Part shown: positions 15,570-24,912 of the stretch, piece by piece
How positions within the stretch are numbered: position 1 is the stretch's first letter
How the letters are laid out: each line of letters starts with the position of its first letter
Origin: Butyrivibrio proteoclasticus
GTDB taxonomy: Bacteria > Bacillota > Clostridia > Lachnospirales > Lachnospiraceae
Reading direction: 5' to 3'
DNA: 46,868 bases
Assembly (NCBI RefSeq): GCF_900115735.1
Contig: NZ_FOXO01000030.1
Coordinates: 1-46,868 of the forward strand
Made by a program: the position numbers and the translations under genes
The notes under the pieces: model-generated
What the model was told of the DNA's origin: nothing
Database searches by the model: none
What the model saw: only the letters and a program-made list of their open reading frames with translations

Positions 15570-17744
15570 TTGGGTAGTTCAAAAATATCGCCACCTCTTA
15601 ATAAGGGTGTGGCAAAAGTGCCTTTAATCATGCAACTTGAGGCACTCGAATGCGGGGCTGCATCTCTTGCAATGCTGATGGCTTATTATGGAAAATGGTT
15701 GCCTTTAGAGCAGGTACGCTCAGACTGTGGCGTTTCCCGAGACGGTTCCAACGCAAAAAACATATATCTTGCCGCTCAAAACTACGGCTTTGACGTAAAA
15801 GCCTTCCGCAAATCTCCGGAAAAGCTCAGGGATAATGGTACATTTCCGTGCATTATCCATTGGAACATGAATCATTTCGTGGTACTAGACGGGTTTAAGG
15901 GAAAGAAGGTTTACCTAAATGACCCGGCAAGGGGCAGGGTGACAGTCAGCTGGGAGGAGTTTGACAGGGCGTTTACAGGCGTGTGTATTATCCCGGTTCC
16001 GGGAGAGAAATTCAAACCGGAGGGAAAGCCAAAGAGCACGCTTTCCTTTGCGAGGAAGAGGCTTATTGGTGCTGGCGGTGCTGTGGCGTTCGTCATGGTG
16101 ACAACTATGCTTTCCTACCTTTTTGGCATAGTGAATTCCGTTACATCACGTATTTTTATGGACCGGCTTCTGACGGGAATAAACCGTGACTGGCTGTATC
16201 CTTTTATTAGTATCATGGTTTTTCTTGCAGTGCTCCAGCTGGTTGTTGCGTGGGCACAGGCAGTCTATTCACTAAAAATAAACGGGAAAATGGCAGCTAT
16301 CGGAAGCTGTTCGTATATGTGGAAGGTACTTCGGCTTCCCATGGAGTTTTATTCGCAGCGTTATGCGGGGGATATCCAGGCAAGGCTTACACTAAATGAA
16401 TCTATTGCGGGCACGCTGGTGAACACCTTTGCACCTCTTCTTTTAAATTCCGCCATGATGGTGTTTTATCTTGTGTTGATGCTTAGGAAAAGTCCTCTGC
16501 TGACCATTGTCGGTCTTACAGCGCTTTTTTTTAACATAATAGTATCCCGTATCATATCAGATAAGCGGATGAACATAGCAAGGGTTTCGATGCGTGATAT
16601 GGGCAAACTGGAAGCAACTACCGTGAGTTGTTTCCAAATGATAGAAACCATCAAAGCGAGCGGGGCAGAGAATGGTTTCTTCGGAAAATGGGCGGGATAT
16701 CAGGCATCTGCAAATCAACAAGATGTGTGCGCTCAAAAGATGGATCAGTTTTGGGGAATTATTCCTGCGTTTGTCAGCACAGCAGCCAATTATATTGTGC
16801 TGCTTTTGGGCGTTTATCTGGTGATGCAGGGGGACTTCACCCTTGGAGGTGTTTTGCTGTTCCAGGGGCTTCTCACAGCCTTTATGTCGCCTGCAATGAT
16901 GTTAGTCAACGCAGGACAGACCATACAGGAGATGAGATCCCAAATGGAGAGGGTCGAGGATGTTATGGAATATCCCGACGATCCAGCTCTTATTGAAAAT
17001 GCAAAAGCCGGCGAGATCTCAAAACTTGAGGGAAATGTGGAACTTAAAAACATTACTTTCGGCTATTCGAAGCTGGCTGAACCGCTCATTAAGAACTTTT
17101 CAATTTCTATAAAGTCTGGGGAGAGAATTGCCATTGTGGGACCTTCAGGATGCGGCAAATCTACCCTTTCCAAGTTGATTTCAGGACTGTACCAGCCATG
17201 GAGCGGTGAGGTGCTATTTGATGGAAAGGGAAGAAGCGAATACCCAAGAGATGTGATAACAGGATCCGTTGCCGTGGTTGACCAGGACATCATCCTATTT
17301 GAGGGCACAATTGCTGATAATATCCGTATGTGGGATGAATCCATAGAAGAATCCGATATTATTATGGCAGCGCATGATGCACACCTCCATGAAGATATCA
17401 TGAAAATGCCGGGTGGTTATCGCCGTAAGCTTACTGACCATGGGCGTGACCTGTCCGGTGGACAGAGACAACGTATGGAGATAGCAAGGGTCCTGGCACA
17501 GGATCCGACCATTATCATTCTGGATGAGGCAACAAGTGCACTTGATGCTAAGACGGAATATGATGTGGTACGGGCCATAAAGGACAGAGGCATTACATGC
17601 ATAGTTATAGCGCATCGCCTCTCCACAGTCCGCGACTGTGACAAGATACTTGTACTGGATCATGGTGAAATGGTCGAATGTGGCACTCACGATGAGCTTA
17701 TACAGAAGAACGGAGCTTATGCAGAACTGGTTGCAAACGAGTAA
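15570..17744 (+). CDS. NHLP-family export ABC transporter with C39 leader peptidase
   Basis: Three-part exporter of about 724 residues: C39 cysteine peptidase (catalytic Cys28 in LECGAAS, His102 in WNMNHFVVL, Asp118 in LNDPARG), six-helix membrane domain (about 160-440) and ATPase (Walker A GPSGCGKST from 524, LSGGQRQR, ILDEATSALD). It should cut the precursor after its double-glycine and export the mature peptide. The start is probably TTG at 15570: GAGGGGGG ends 9 bases before it, whereas the in-frame TTG at 15561 directly abuts that site. Numbering here uses 15570. All catalytic residues are present. Confidence 0.9.
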   Translation: MGSSKISPPLNKGVAKVPLIMQLEALECGAASLAMLMAYYGKWLPLEQVRSDCGVSRDGSNAKNIYLAAQNYGFDVKAFRKSPEKLRDNGTFPCIIHWNMNHFVVLDGFKGKKVYLNDPARGRVTVSWEEFDRAFTGVCIIPVPGEKFKPEGKPKSTLSFARKRLIGAGGAVAFVMVTTMLSYLFGIVNSVTSRIFMDRLLTGINRDWLYPFISIMVFLAVLQLVVAWAQAVYSLKINGKMAAIGSCSYMWKVLRLPMEFYSQRYAGDIQARLTLNESIAGTLVNTFAPLLLNSAMMVFYLVLMLRKSPLLTIVGLTALFFNIIVSRIISDKRMNIARVSMRDMGKLEATTVSCFQMIETIKASGAENGFFGKWAGYQASANQQDVCAQKMDQFWGIIPAFVSTAANYIVLLLGVYLVMQGDFTLGGVLLFQGLLTAFMSPAMMLVNAGQTIQEMRSQMERVEDVMEYPDDPALIENAKAGEISKLEGNVELKNITFGYSKLAEPLIKNFSISIKSGERIAIVGPSGCGKSTLSKLISGLYQPWSGEVLFDGKGRSEYPRDVITGSVAVVDQDIILFEGTIADNIRMWDESIEESDIIMAAHDAHLHEDIMKMPGGYRRKLTDHGRDLSGGQRQRMEIARVLAQDPTIIILDEATSALDAKTEYDVVRAIKDRGITCIVIAHRLSTVRDCDKILVLDHGEMVECGTHDELIQKNGAYAELVANE

Positions 17745-17759
17745 TGAAAGGGTTATGAC

Positions 17760-19967
17760 ATGGGGTGGTTTGAGGACCAAATAGAAGAACGAAGAAGGGC
17801 CGATGCCCAGGTACTTGAAGATTCGTTTCAAAAGATCGCTTCCGTTGTATTAGGCCAGCGAATGGCAGAGCAACTATCTGATGAGCGGATACTGACAAAG
17901 CGTGCCATTGATGAAGTGCTGAAAAGTTATCATCTAAAGCCGGTTGAGATTCCGGAAGATATACAATCAACGGATGAACAGATGGACTATTGTCTCAAAC
18001 GGTACGGTCTGATGCGACGAGACGTTGAGCTTAAGAGCAGGTGGTATGAGGATGCATACGGTCCTCTCATAGGATTAAAAAAGAAAGATGGAACGCCGGT
18101 GGCATTGCTGCCGCAAAAGCTTCACGGATATTTTTATATTGATAACGAAACAGGAAAAAAAGTTTACCTTAACAGGAAAACTGAAAAGGAATTTGAAACC
18201 GATGCCATATGTTTTTATCGTCCATTGCCGCTTAGAGCACTAAAGATAACAGATCTTTTAGGGTATATGAAATCCTGCATCAGTGTCAGCGACATTTTTC
18301 TTGTTGTGATTGCAGCTTTGGCAGTGACATTTGCTGGAATAATGCTTCCGCAGATAACCGCCGCTGTGACAGGCCCGGTACTTTCAAGTGGAAGGACATC
18401 GGCACTTATAGGCGCAGCAATTTTCATATTTTGCGTAGCCTTGTCCTCGCAGCTTTTTTCCGCGATAAGGGGACTGCTTAGCAGCAGGGTGCAGACAAAG
18501 CTATCCATTGCAGTGGAATCATCCATGATGATGCGTATTATATCCCTGCCTGTTAGTTTTTTCCGCGCCTACAGTCCAGGAGAATTAAAAAGCCGTTCCA
18601 TGTCTGTTAATGAATTATGCACAATCATGCAGAATATGATATTGAATACAGGACTGACATCACTAGTCTCACTTTTATATATCCAGCAGATTTTCCGCTT
18701 TACACCTGCACTTGTCATCCCTTCCTTAAACATCATACTGGTAACTGTCAGTTTTTCTGTTTTAGTGACACTTCTGCAAGCCAGAATCAGTAAACAGATA
18801 ATGGAGAAAGCAGCAAAGGAATCGGGATTAAGCTATTCTCTGCTAACCGGAGTTCAGAAGATCAAACTTGCCGGGGCGGAGAAAAGAGTATTTGCGAAAT
18901 GGCTGAATCTGTATGCTGAAAAGGCTGAACTAACATACAATCCTCCTACAATTCTGAAGGTTACAAATGTCATAACTACGGGTATCAGTCTGTTTTCAAC
19001 AATTATTCTGTATTTTATGGCTGTAGAAAGCGGCGTTGATCAGCCCTCCTACTTCGCATTTATGTCTGCCTATGGAATGGTAATGGAAGCCTTTACCGCA
19101 CTATCAGGTATCGCCCTCCAGGCGGCTCAGATAAGACCTCTCCTGGAGATGGCTGAGCCATTTTTAAAGACAGTTCCGGAGACGGCACTAAACAAGGAAA
19201 TAGTGACAGGGATTTCCGGAAATGTGGAGTTGGATCATGTATCATTTCGCTACAATGACAGTAATCCCTATATTATTGATGATCTCTCCTTAAAGATTAA
19301 TCCCGGTGAGTATGTTGCTATTGTGGGAAAAACAGGATGTGGGAAGTCTACGCTGATCCGTCTTCTGCTTGGCTTTGAAACTCCGGAAAGCGGGGCTGTC
19401 TATTATGATGGAAAGGATATAAGAAGTCTTGATCTAGGGACACTGCGGAGAAATATAGGAACCGTAACACAAGACGGCGATCTGTTTTCCGGGGACATTT
19501 ATTCGAACATTGTTATCACAGCTCCGCATATAAGCATGGATGATGCATGGGAAGCAGCTGAGAAAGCTGGAATCGCAGATGATATCAGAGCCATGCCGAT
19601 GGGAATGTTTACGATTATATCAGAGGGACAGGGCGGCATCTCTGGCGGTCAGAAGCAGAGGCTCATGATTGCCAGGGCAATCGCTCCCAAACCCAAACTC
19701 CTCATATTTGATGAGGCTACCTCGGCCCTCGATAATAAGACTCAAAAAGCAGTATCAGAGTCTCTTGATGCCATGGGATGTACCCGTATCGTTGTGGCAC
19801 ACAGGCTCTCTACCATCCGTCACTGTGACCGCATAGTGGTACTGGACAAAGGTCGTATCATTGAGGATGGCACCTATGACGAGCTGATTAAAAAGGGTGG
19901 ATACTTTGCTGATCTGGTAGAAAGGCAGCAATTGGATACAGCGGGGGAAGTAGAGAAAAAGCCCTGA
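17760..19967 (+). CDS. NHLP-family export ABC transporter, second permease/ATPase
   Basis: 735-residue partner of the C39 exporter. It has a non-catalytic N-terminal region of about 170 residues (no C39 residues, with a predicted beta-rich part around GPLIGLKKKDGTPVALLPQK), then a six-helix membrane domain (about 170-450) and an ATPase with Walker A GKTGCGKST from 523, ISGGQKQR and LLIFDEATSALD. The pairing of one C39-bearing and one C39-lacking subunit is typical of NHLM/NHLP transport systems, which suggests a heterodimer. It starts 15 bases after the previous stop. Confidence 0.9.
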   Translation: MGWFEDQIEERRRADAQVLEDSFQKIASVVLGQRMAEQLSDERILTKRAIDEVLKSYHLKPVEIPEDIQSTDEQMDYCLKRYGLMRRDVELKSRWYEDAYGPLIGLKKKDGTPVALLPQKLHGYFYIDNETGKKVYLNRKTEKEFETDAICFYRPLPLRALKITDLLGYMKSCISVSDIFLVVIAALAVTFAGIMLPQITAAVTGPVLSSGRTSALIGAAIFIFCVALSSQLFSAIRGLLSSRVQTKLSIAVESSMMMRIISLPVSFFRAYSPGELKSRSMSVNELCTIMQNMILNTGLTSLVSLLYIQQIFRFTPALVIPSLNIILVTVSFSVLVTLLQARISKQIMEKAAKESGLSYSLLTGVQKIKLAGAEKRVFAKWLNLYAEKAELTYNPPTILKVTNVITTGISLFSTIILYFMAVESGVDQPSYFAFMSAYGMVMEAFTALSGIALQAAQIRPLLEMAEPFLKTVPETALNKEIVTGISGNVELDHVSFRYNDSNPYIIDDLSLKINPGEYVAIVGKTGCGKSTLIRLLLGFETPESGAVYYDGKDIRSLDLGTLRRNIGTVTQDGDLFSGDIYSNIVITAPHISMDDAWEAAEKAGIADDIRAMPMGMFTIISEGQGGISGGQKQRLMIARAIAPKPKLLIFDEATSALDNKTQKAVSESLDAMGCTRIVVAHRLSTIRHCDRIVVLDKGRIIEDGTYDELIKKGGYFADLVERQQLDTAGEVEKKP

Positions 19968-20075
19968 TTTGTTGAAATTCCAGTACTGGAAATCGCAACC
20001 TTCTATACCTCTCATAATGCAAATACATTCTTGCTGGTTACAGCAGTATCGTAAGCGCTTTATATTTGGGTGCTA

Positions 20076-20104
20076 CATTTCCAACCGTAGAGACCTGATA
20101 TAAT
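20076..20104 (+). promoter_or_regulatory. Candidate promoter of the precursor-lanM-rSAM unit
   Basis: TATAAT at 20099-20104 preceded by TGA (an extended -10, TGnTATAAT); the -35 position holds a poor CATTTC at 17-base spacing. The weak -35 suggests activator dependence or an alternative sigma factor. The stretch 19968-20255 shows no other gene; it also holds the palindrome TTCCAGTACTGGAA at 19978-19991. Confidence 0.4.
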
Positions 20105-20255
20105 GATGACGCTTTTTCGAAGTTTCTCATGGAAAATCATGGTAAATCATGCGGATGACTAACTACCGAAAATACTTGTGCTTACGCAGTTTCTATGTGA
20201 TAATTATATTAGCTGTTATTATTCATTGTTGTTATTCATTAAGGAGGATTTATCT

Positions 20256-20561
20256 ATGAAAACTTTACAGGAACTACATAAAGAGATTTCCGCAAATAAG
20301 GATTTACAAAAAGCATATGCTGCGGCTATCGAGAATGATGCAGTGCTTGATTTTGTAAAGGCTAATGGCTGTGATGTAACAGAAGATGATATCAAGGAAT
20401 ATATTAGTGGAATAAAAAAGGATGATGATACACCTTTGTCTGTAGAAGACATTGAGAATGTATCTGGTGGAGGTTTGATCTGTAAAACTGTTTCTGTATA
20501 TAAGAAAATGTCAAAAATGGCAAAGAAAAAAGGGTTAATTCCTGATTGGTATCCTTGCTGA
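20256..20561 (+). CDS. Lanthipeptide precursor with Nif11-type leader
   Basis: 101-residue precursor. Leader residues 1-72 have the Nif11-like pattern (MKTLQELHKEISANKDLQKA, then FVKANGCDVTEDDIKEYI) and end in VEDIENVSGG, a double-glycine cut site for the C39 exporter. The predicted core is residues 73-101: cationic (seven Lys, one Asp) with Cys76 and Cys101, and Thr78, Ser80 and Ser86 as dehydration sites, ending in PDWYPC. At most two thioether rings can form. AAGGAGG sits 7 bases before ATG; the frame is open upstream to 20178 without a site. The stop overlaps the LanM start (TGATG). The single copy and neighbours make the assignment strong; the mature structure is unknown. Confidence 0.9.
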   Translation: MKTLQELHKEISANKDLQKAYAAAIENDAVLDFVKANGCDVTEDDIKEYISGIKKDDDTPLSVEDIENVSGGGLICKTVSVYKKMSKMAKKKGLIPDWYPC

Positions 20562-23179
20562 TGAATATTATGATTAAGAGTTTTATTGATGAACAAATAG
20601 AACGAGTGAATTCTTGTCCGCAAGCAAATATGCTTGCGGACAAAGTTTTTGTGCACCTTGAAAACATGTTAAATAGTATTGGCGAGGATATAGTTACTAG
20701 CACAACAAATGGTTTTTTTATTGAACCAGACATTTATAAAAGCGGAACTATTTCTACTACTTTAAAGGAAATTCTGAGGAAAAGACTTTATCTTGTGACA
20801 GATGCTTTTATAGAAATGCTAATTAGGCTTGAAAGGGATAAATGTGCTATAAGTGATGCGATATTTCCGGATAAGGTTTATTCAAAGATAGAAGATGTGG
20901 GTTTTATTAGTGGGGACACACATAATCAAGGACGAAGTGTCACCATTATTAAGACTGATATTGGAATATTTGTATATAAACCAAGAGATTCAAGGGTGGA
21001 TAAGTGCATTAACGAATTGATAACTGAATATTTCGATGAATATATAGGGATACCCAAATGTTATGCATGTGGAAAAGAATATGGCGTAAATGAATATATA
21101 GAACAAAAGAGAATCATTGATGATGATGATGAAGTGAGAAAGTTTTTTCGCAATTTAGGGGCAGTCACTGCTTTTGCCAAAATACTGGGAACCGCTGATA
21201 TGCATAGTGAAAATATACTTTTCATTGGTGCTAAGCCCTATATTATAGATCTGGAAACCAGCTTTTCACCGATATTTATATTTGATGACGAGGATGAATG
21301 TTTCCCGAATTTGATAAGTATAAAGAATAGAACTTTGGATGGCTATGGCATTTTGCCAGCCAGAATAAATGGAATGGAATGCAGTATTTTGATGCCGACA
21401 GGCAACAGAAACTCACCAGTTTTAAACGGGAGATCAGTTACTATATACAGTTATTTAGATGACTACCTAAATGGGTATAGGACTTTTTATGATACAGTTG
21501 CGGCCAAAAAGGAGATAATCATACAAAAGATAAACAGTTTTCCCAAGGATATTCCGATAAGAGTGATTCTTAGGAGTACAAAGGATTACGATGATTATAT
21601 AAGAAAACTATATCATCGTCAGGCTGTTTCAGATGATGAAAGCAGAAGGAAAACCATTGATTTATTAAAACGGATTTTATACAAGAATACAGAACTGAAA
21701 TTTCAGTCGATGATTGAGAGTGAAATTAGTCAACTCCTGTGTGGAGATATACCATATGCCTATACCAAACTTGATAGTTGCTCAATATATATGGATAAGG
21801 AATGCGTTGTTAGTAATGCTATAAAAAGTAGTTCATTTAAGCACGCAATAGATATAATTCAGCATCTGGATGACAATGATAGAGAATTTGATATAGGCTT
21901 TATAAAACGAGCTATACTACAGTATCCTGCATTATTGAATGCAGAAGCAAAAGAAAACATCATATCAACTTCCGGAGAGGTTTGTTCTGAAAGGATAGCT
22001 GTTAATGAGGCTGAGAGTATACTAAAGGAAGTATATGATCTTGGCATTAAAGGTAAAGATGGACATATTTATTGGGGATATAATCGTGCAGATGGGGGGA
22101 AATTTGGTTTTTGTAAGGCTGATTTAGCGCTTGGCTTATGCGGGATGGCTGTTTTTTCCACTGCCTGTGCAAGCGTATCCGCTGACGAAAAGATAAAAGA
22201 TATATCGTCACAAATACTAGATGAATGTATATTTTATCTTGAGCATACACACGACTATATAAGACTAAAATACATAAATAGCGAAAAATCTCCTGATTTA
22301 GGTGAAGCTGAAGGAATAGGTGGAATACTTACTGGCTTAGCGGTAATAAGAAGATATTACGATTCTTCTGAAATTCGAAGTCTACAGCAATTATATGTTA
22401 AGCTTTTGGATACAATAGATTATTCCTTATGTAATTTACCTGACAGAATGTGTGGATTGGCTGGATTGCTATCAACATTATGCAGATTTGAAGAGTACAG
22501 GAATAACAAAGTAATTTTAAAAATACTTGCCGACAGGTTACTGGAATTAAAAACATTAGAGTGCGATGGAATGAATTTATGGAAATCCTTTAGTAATAAT
22601 CCTTGCGCTATAAGTGGCGCTGGCCACGGACAAGCGGGTATAGCAGAGGCGCTTTTTTCAGTATCAAAAATTTTGGAAGATAAGATATATTTTAAGGCTG
22701 CGTACGAAGGAATCATATATGAACATGAATTGCATAATAAATATATTTCTCAGTTTGGGACTTGGCCTGATTTGCGCAAGGTTCCAACAGAAAGTTATAT
22801 GAATGGGTATTGTTCTGGGCCACCTGGCATAGGAATAATGCTGGAGAGAATAAAGGCAAATGGAATAAATAGTGATGTGCTAATGGCGCTTGAAAAAAAA
22901 GTTAAAATAAGTATTGCCAAGCTTCCGTTAAATGTACGAGATCATTTGTGCTGTGGCAATTCCGCTATTGTGGAATACTATGTGTCTATTGGGGACTATT
23001 CTATGGCTAATAAAGTTCTTAGTGCAATGCAAAAGCGACGCGATGATGAGGGAAGCTATCGCTACAATTCATATATGTTTAATAACGGGGCAACACCATC
23101 ACTGTTTTATGGCATAAGTGGAATTGGTTATGAAATGCTCCGATTCGCTTTTCCTGAAAAGATTATATCAGTTTTGTGA
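20561..23179 (+). CDS. lanM: Class II lanthipeptide synthetase LanM (CCG group)
   Basis: Bifunctional enzyme of 872 residues that phosphorylates and eliminates Ser/Thr in the precursor and then adds Cys thiols. The N-terminal lipid-kinase-like dehydratase (about 1-540) shows FVYKPRD, DMHSENILF and IIDLETS active-site blocks. The C-terminal LanC-like cyclase (about 550-872) has GIGGILTGLA, GAGHGQAG (His689) and zinc ligands Cys751 (GYCSGPPG), Cys797 and Cys798 in CCG. Most LanC/LanM proteins have Cys-His-Gly there; CCG is the hallmark of the promiscuous ProcM-type group that acts on Nif11/N11P leaders, matching this precursor. I choose the ATG overlapping the precursor stop, without a ribosome site, implying translational coupling. 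Confidence 0.92.
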   Translation: MNIMIKSFIDEQIERVNSCPQANMLADKVFVHLENMLNSIGEDIVTSTTNGFFIEPDIYKSGTISTTLKEILRKRLYLVTDAFIEMLIRLERDKCAISDAIFPDKVYSKIEDVGFISGDTHNQGRSVTIIKTDIGIFVYKPRDSRVDKCINELITEYFDEYIGIPKCYACGKEYGVNEYIEQKRIIDDDDEVRKFFRNLGAVTAFAKILGTADMHSENILFIGAKPYIIDLETSFSPIFIFDDEDECFPNLISIKNRTLDGYGILPARINGMECSILMPTGNRNSPVLNGRSVTIYSYLDDYLNGYRTFYDTVAAKKEIIIQKINSFPKDIPIRVILRSTKDYDDYIRKLYHRQAVSDDESRRKTIDLLKRILYKNTELKFQSMIESEISQLLCGDIPYAYTKLDSCSIYMDKECVVSNAIKSSSFKHAIDIIQHLDDNDREFDIGFIKRAILQYPALLNAEAKENIISTSGEVCSERIAVNEAESILKEVYDLGIKGKDGHIYWGYNRADGGKFGFCKADLALGLCGMAVFSTACASVSADEKIKDISSQILDECIFYLEHTHDYIRLKYINSEKSPDLGEAEGIGGILTGLAVIRRYYDSSEIRSLQQLYVKLLDTIDYSLCNLPDRMCGLAGLLSTLCRFEEYRNNKVILKILADRLLELKTLECDGMNLWKSFSNNPCAISGAGHGQAGIAEALFSVSKILEDKIYFKAAYEGIIYEHELHNKYISQFGTWPDLRKVPTESYMNGYCSGPPGIGIMLERIKANGINSDVLMALEKKVKISIAKLPLNVRDHLCCGNSAIVEYYVSIGDYSMANKVLSAMQKRRDDEGSYRYNSYMFNNGATPSLFYGISGIGYEMLRFAFPEKIISVL
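20614..20650 (+). terminator. Terminator-like hairpin inside the 5' end of lanM (attenuator)
   Basis: TTGTCCGCAAGCA-AATA-TGCTTGCGGACAA is a perfect 13-bp stem with a four-base loop, followed by AGTTTTT. It begins 53 bases into lanM, 53 bases after the precursor stop. As a partial terminator or 3'-end stabiliser it would make far more precursor mRNA than synthetase mRNA. Structure is seen; function is inferred. Confidence 0.7.
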
Positions 23180-23188
23180 GGTGACATA

Positions 23189-24601
23189 ATGTATTTCAGA
23201 ATCAAAGAAGATTACGCACTTAGAAGCTGGAAGGATGTGAAATATGCCTTTTATGTAAAGTATTTGCCAAATCCATATCCGCTTACAGTAAAGCAGGCAG
23301 ATGTTTTATTGAAATGTGATGGTGAACATGATATGGATTTGGATGATGTTGTACAGGAGTTATTATACAAAAAAATCATTGCATCTTGCGAAAAAGGCGA
23401 GCATCCATCTAGCTGGTCTTCTTTTCGTAAATACGAAAATATATGTTTCCCTAGAATAAACCTGACTATAACAGGAAAGTGTAACTATAATTGTCTCCAT
23501 TGCTTTAACGCCGCTGATAATGCACCCATCATGACAGAGTGGAGTTTGGAAGAATTACATCGTTTGCTTGATGAGGCAGAGGAATGCGGGGTACATGCTT
23601 TTACAATTACCGGTGGCGAACCTATGCTACACAAGAATTTTATGAATGTTGTTCGTGAGATTTACAGTAGAAATATGATAGTAGATGAGCTTAATACAAA
23701 TGGTTTCTACATTACTCAGGGCATACTTGATCAATTTAAAGAAATAGGTGCTTATCCACAGATGAAGATATCGTTTGATGGAATCGGATATCATGATTGG
23801 ATGAGAAATTGTAAAGGCGCTGAGCAAAAAACTCTTGATGCAATAAGATTATCCGTTGAGAATGGTTTTCCTGTTGTTGTTCAGTCTCAGGCTAATAGGA
23901 CAAATGTAGATAGTCTTATGGATACAGCAAAAAGACTTAATGAGATGGGTGTTATGGGAATGCGTATTATCCGCACCACTGAAACACCTCGATGGAGAAA
24001 TAATGCCCCTGAGGGAACCCTCAGCTTAGAAGAGTACTATAGTTTGATGTTGGATTTTTGTGAAAAATATATTCATAGTGGCATGAATATGGATATTATA
24101 GTATGGCTATTTATCAGGCTATATCCTGCCCAAAAAAGTTTTAGATTGGTGCCTGTAAATCGTCTGGAAAGTGAGTATCGTGATGGTTTTCCGGCATGTC
24201 AGGGAGTCAGAGGGATGATTGCTCTTAATTCTGATGGCGAATTTCAGCCATGTATGCAAACATCGGGTATTCTGAAAGAGCATGGGATTGTATATGAAAA
24301 TTTCCACGATACAACACTTAAAGCTGTGCTAACCGAGAGTCATTATCTTGATATTGCATGTAGAACAGTAGGTGATGTGAAGAATAATAATTCTAAATGT
24401 GGACAATGTAAGTATTTCAGGTACTGTACAGGCGGTTGCAGAGTATTGGGATTTTTGTACTCAGGCGAGAAAGAAGATTCTTATGGTGAAGATATAACTA
24501 AGTGCTATTTCTTTGAAAATGGGTGGTATGAAAAAGTATGTGATGCGCTAAAGGATTGGAAGAATGCGGGGGAAATCCAGAGTTCCTTCAGAACCGTCTG
24601 A
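23189..24601 (+). CDS. Radical SAM/SPASM RiPP maturase with N-terminal PqqD-like region
   Basis: 470-residue enzyme. The radical SAM cluster motif C98-x3-C102-x2-C105 (CNYNCLHC) and the GGEP loop (ITGGEPMLH) are intact. The C-terminal SPASM region carries Cys337, Cys355, Cys404, Cys407, Cys413, Cys417 and Cys439 for auxiliary iron-sulfur clusters. Residues 1 to about 75 (PLTVKQADVLLKCDGEHDMD, then a helix) look like a PqqD-like leader-recognition winged helix. It starts 9 bases after lanM with GAGGTG upstream, so it modifies the same precursor in all likelihood. Possible chemistry: C-C or thioether crosslinks, epimerisation or others; none can be chosen from sequence. The SPASM family is sure; the substrate is inferred from context. 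Confidence 0.9.
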   Translation: MYFRIKEDYALRSWKDVKYAFYVKYLPNPYPLTVKQADVLLKCDGEHDMDLDDVVQELLYKKIIASCEKGEHPSSWSSFRKYENICFPRINLTITGKCNYNCLHCFNAADNAPIMTEWSLEELHRLLDEAEECGVHAFTITGGEPMLHKNFMNVVREIYSRNMIVDELNTNGFYITQGILDQFKEIGAYPQMKISFDGIGYHDWMRNCKGAEQKTLDAIRLSVENGFPVVVQSQANRTNVDSLMDTAKRLNEMGVMGMRIIRTTETPRWRNNAPEGTLSLEEYYSLMLDFCEKYIHSGMNMDIIVWLFIRLYPAQKSFRLVPVNRLESEYRDGFPACQGVRGMIALNSDGEFQPCMQTSGILKEHGIVYENFHDTTLKAVLTESHYLDIACRTVGDVKNNNSKCGQCKYFRYCTGGCRVLGFLYSGEKEDSYGEDITKCYFFENGWYEKVCDALKDWKNAGEIQSSFRTV

Positions 24602-24628
24602 CAGTTAGGATAATCATCTTTCTGTAAC

Positions 24629-24912
24629 ATAAGAAGATCATATTAAATGACGGCGGAACAATCACAAGCGATCATACGACTGCTCTGGGAGCAGATGACA
24701 GGGTTGGCATAGCAGGAGAGAAACAGGGAAGGAGAGCCGTGGCAAAGAAATCCTTTGGAGGAAGTGATATAAATTCTTTGATAAAACACGGAATGGACGG
24801 ACTAAATATATACGGTCCCATGCATAACATACATACAACTGAAGAATACACAACTGTACAGGAAATAGTCAGCTTTGCAGAACTGATTAAGATTCTTATG
24901 ACACAACCATGA
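24629..24912 (+). pseudogene. Internally deleted remnant of the M20 peptidase
   Basis: 24629-24717 matches bases 11871-11959 of the intact peptidase gene and 24718-24912 matches 12545-12739. Both 5' coding sequence and a central 585 bases (195 codons, exactly in frame) are missing. A TAA stands directly upstream in the same frame and no start exists, so it is dead. It retains the metal-site segment GADDRVG and the C-terminal MHNIHTTEE but not AHMDT or the AEE motif. Confidence 0.9.

Noticed and set aside
17295..17831. 178-codon minus-strand frame across two transporter genes
   Set aside because: A shadow of conserved ATPase coding sequence with no ribosome site.
13303..24601. Integrase or insertion-sequence ends that could explain the RiPP island
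   Set aside because: No transposase, integrase, tRNA or terminal inverted repeats were found; the long homologous direct repeat explains the boundaries better.
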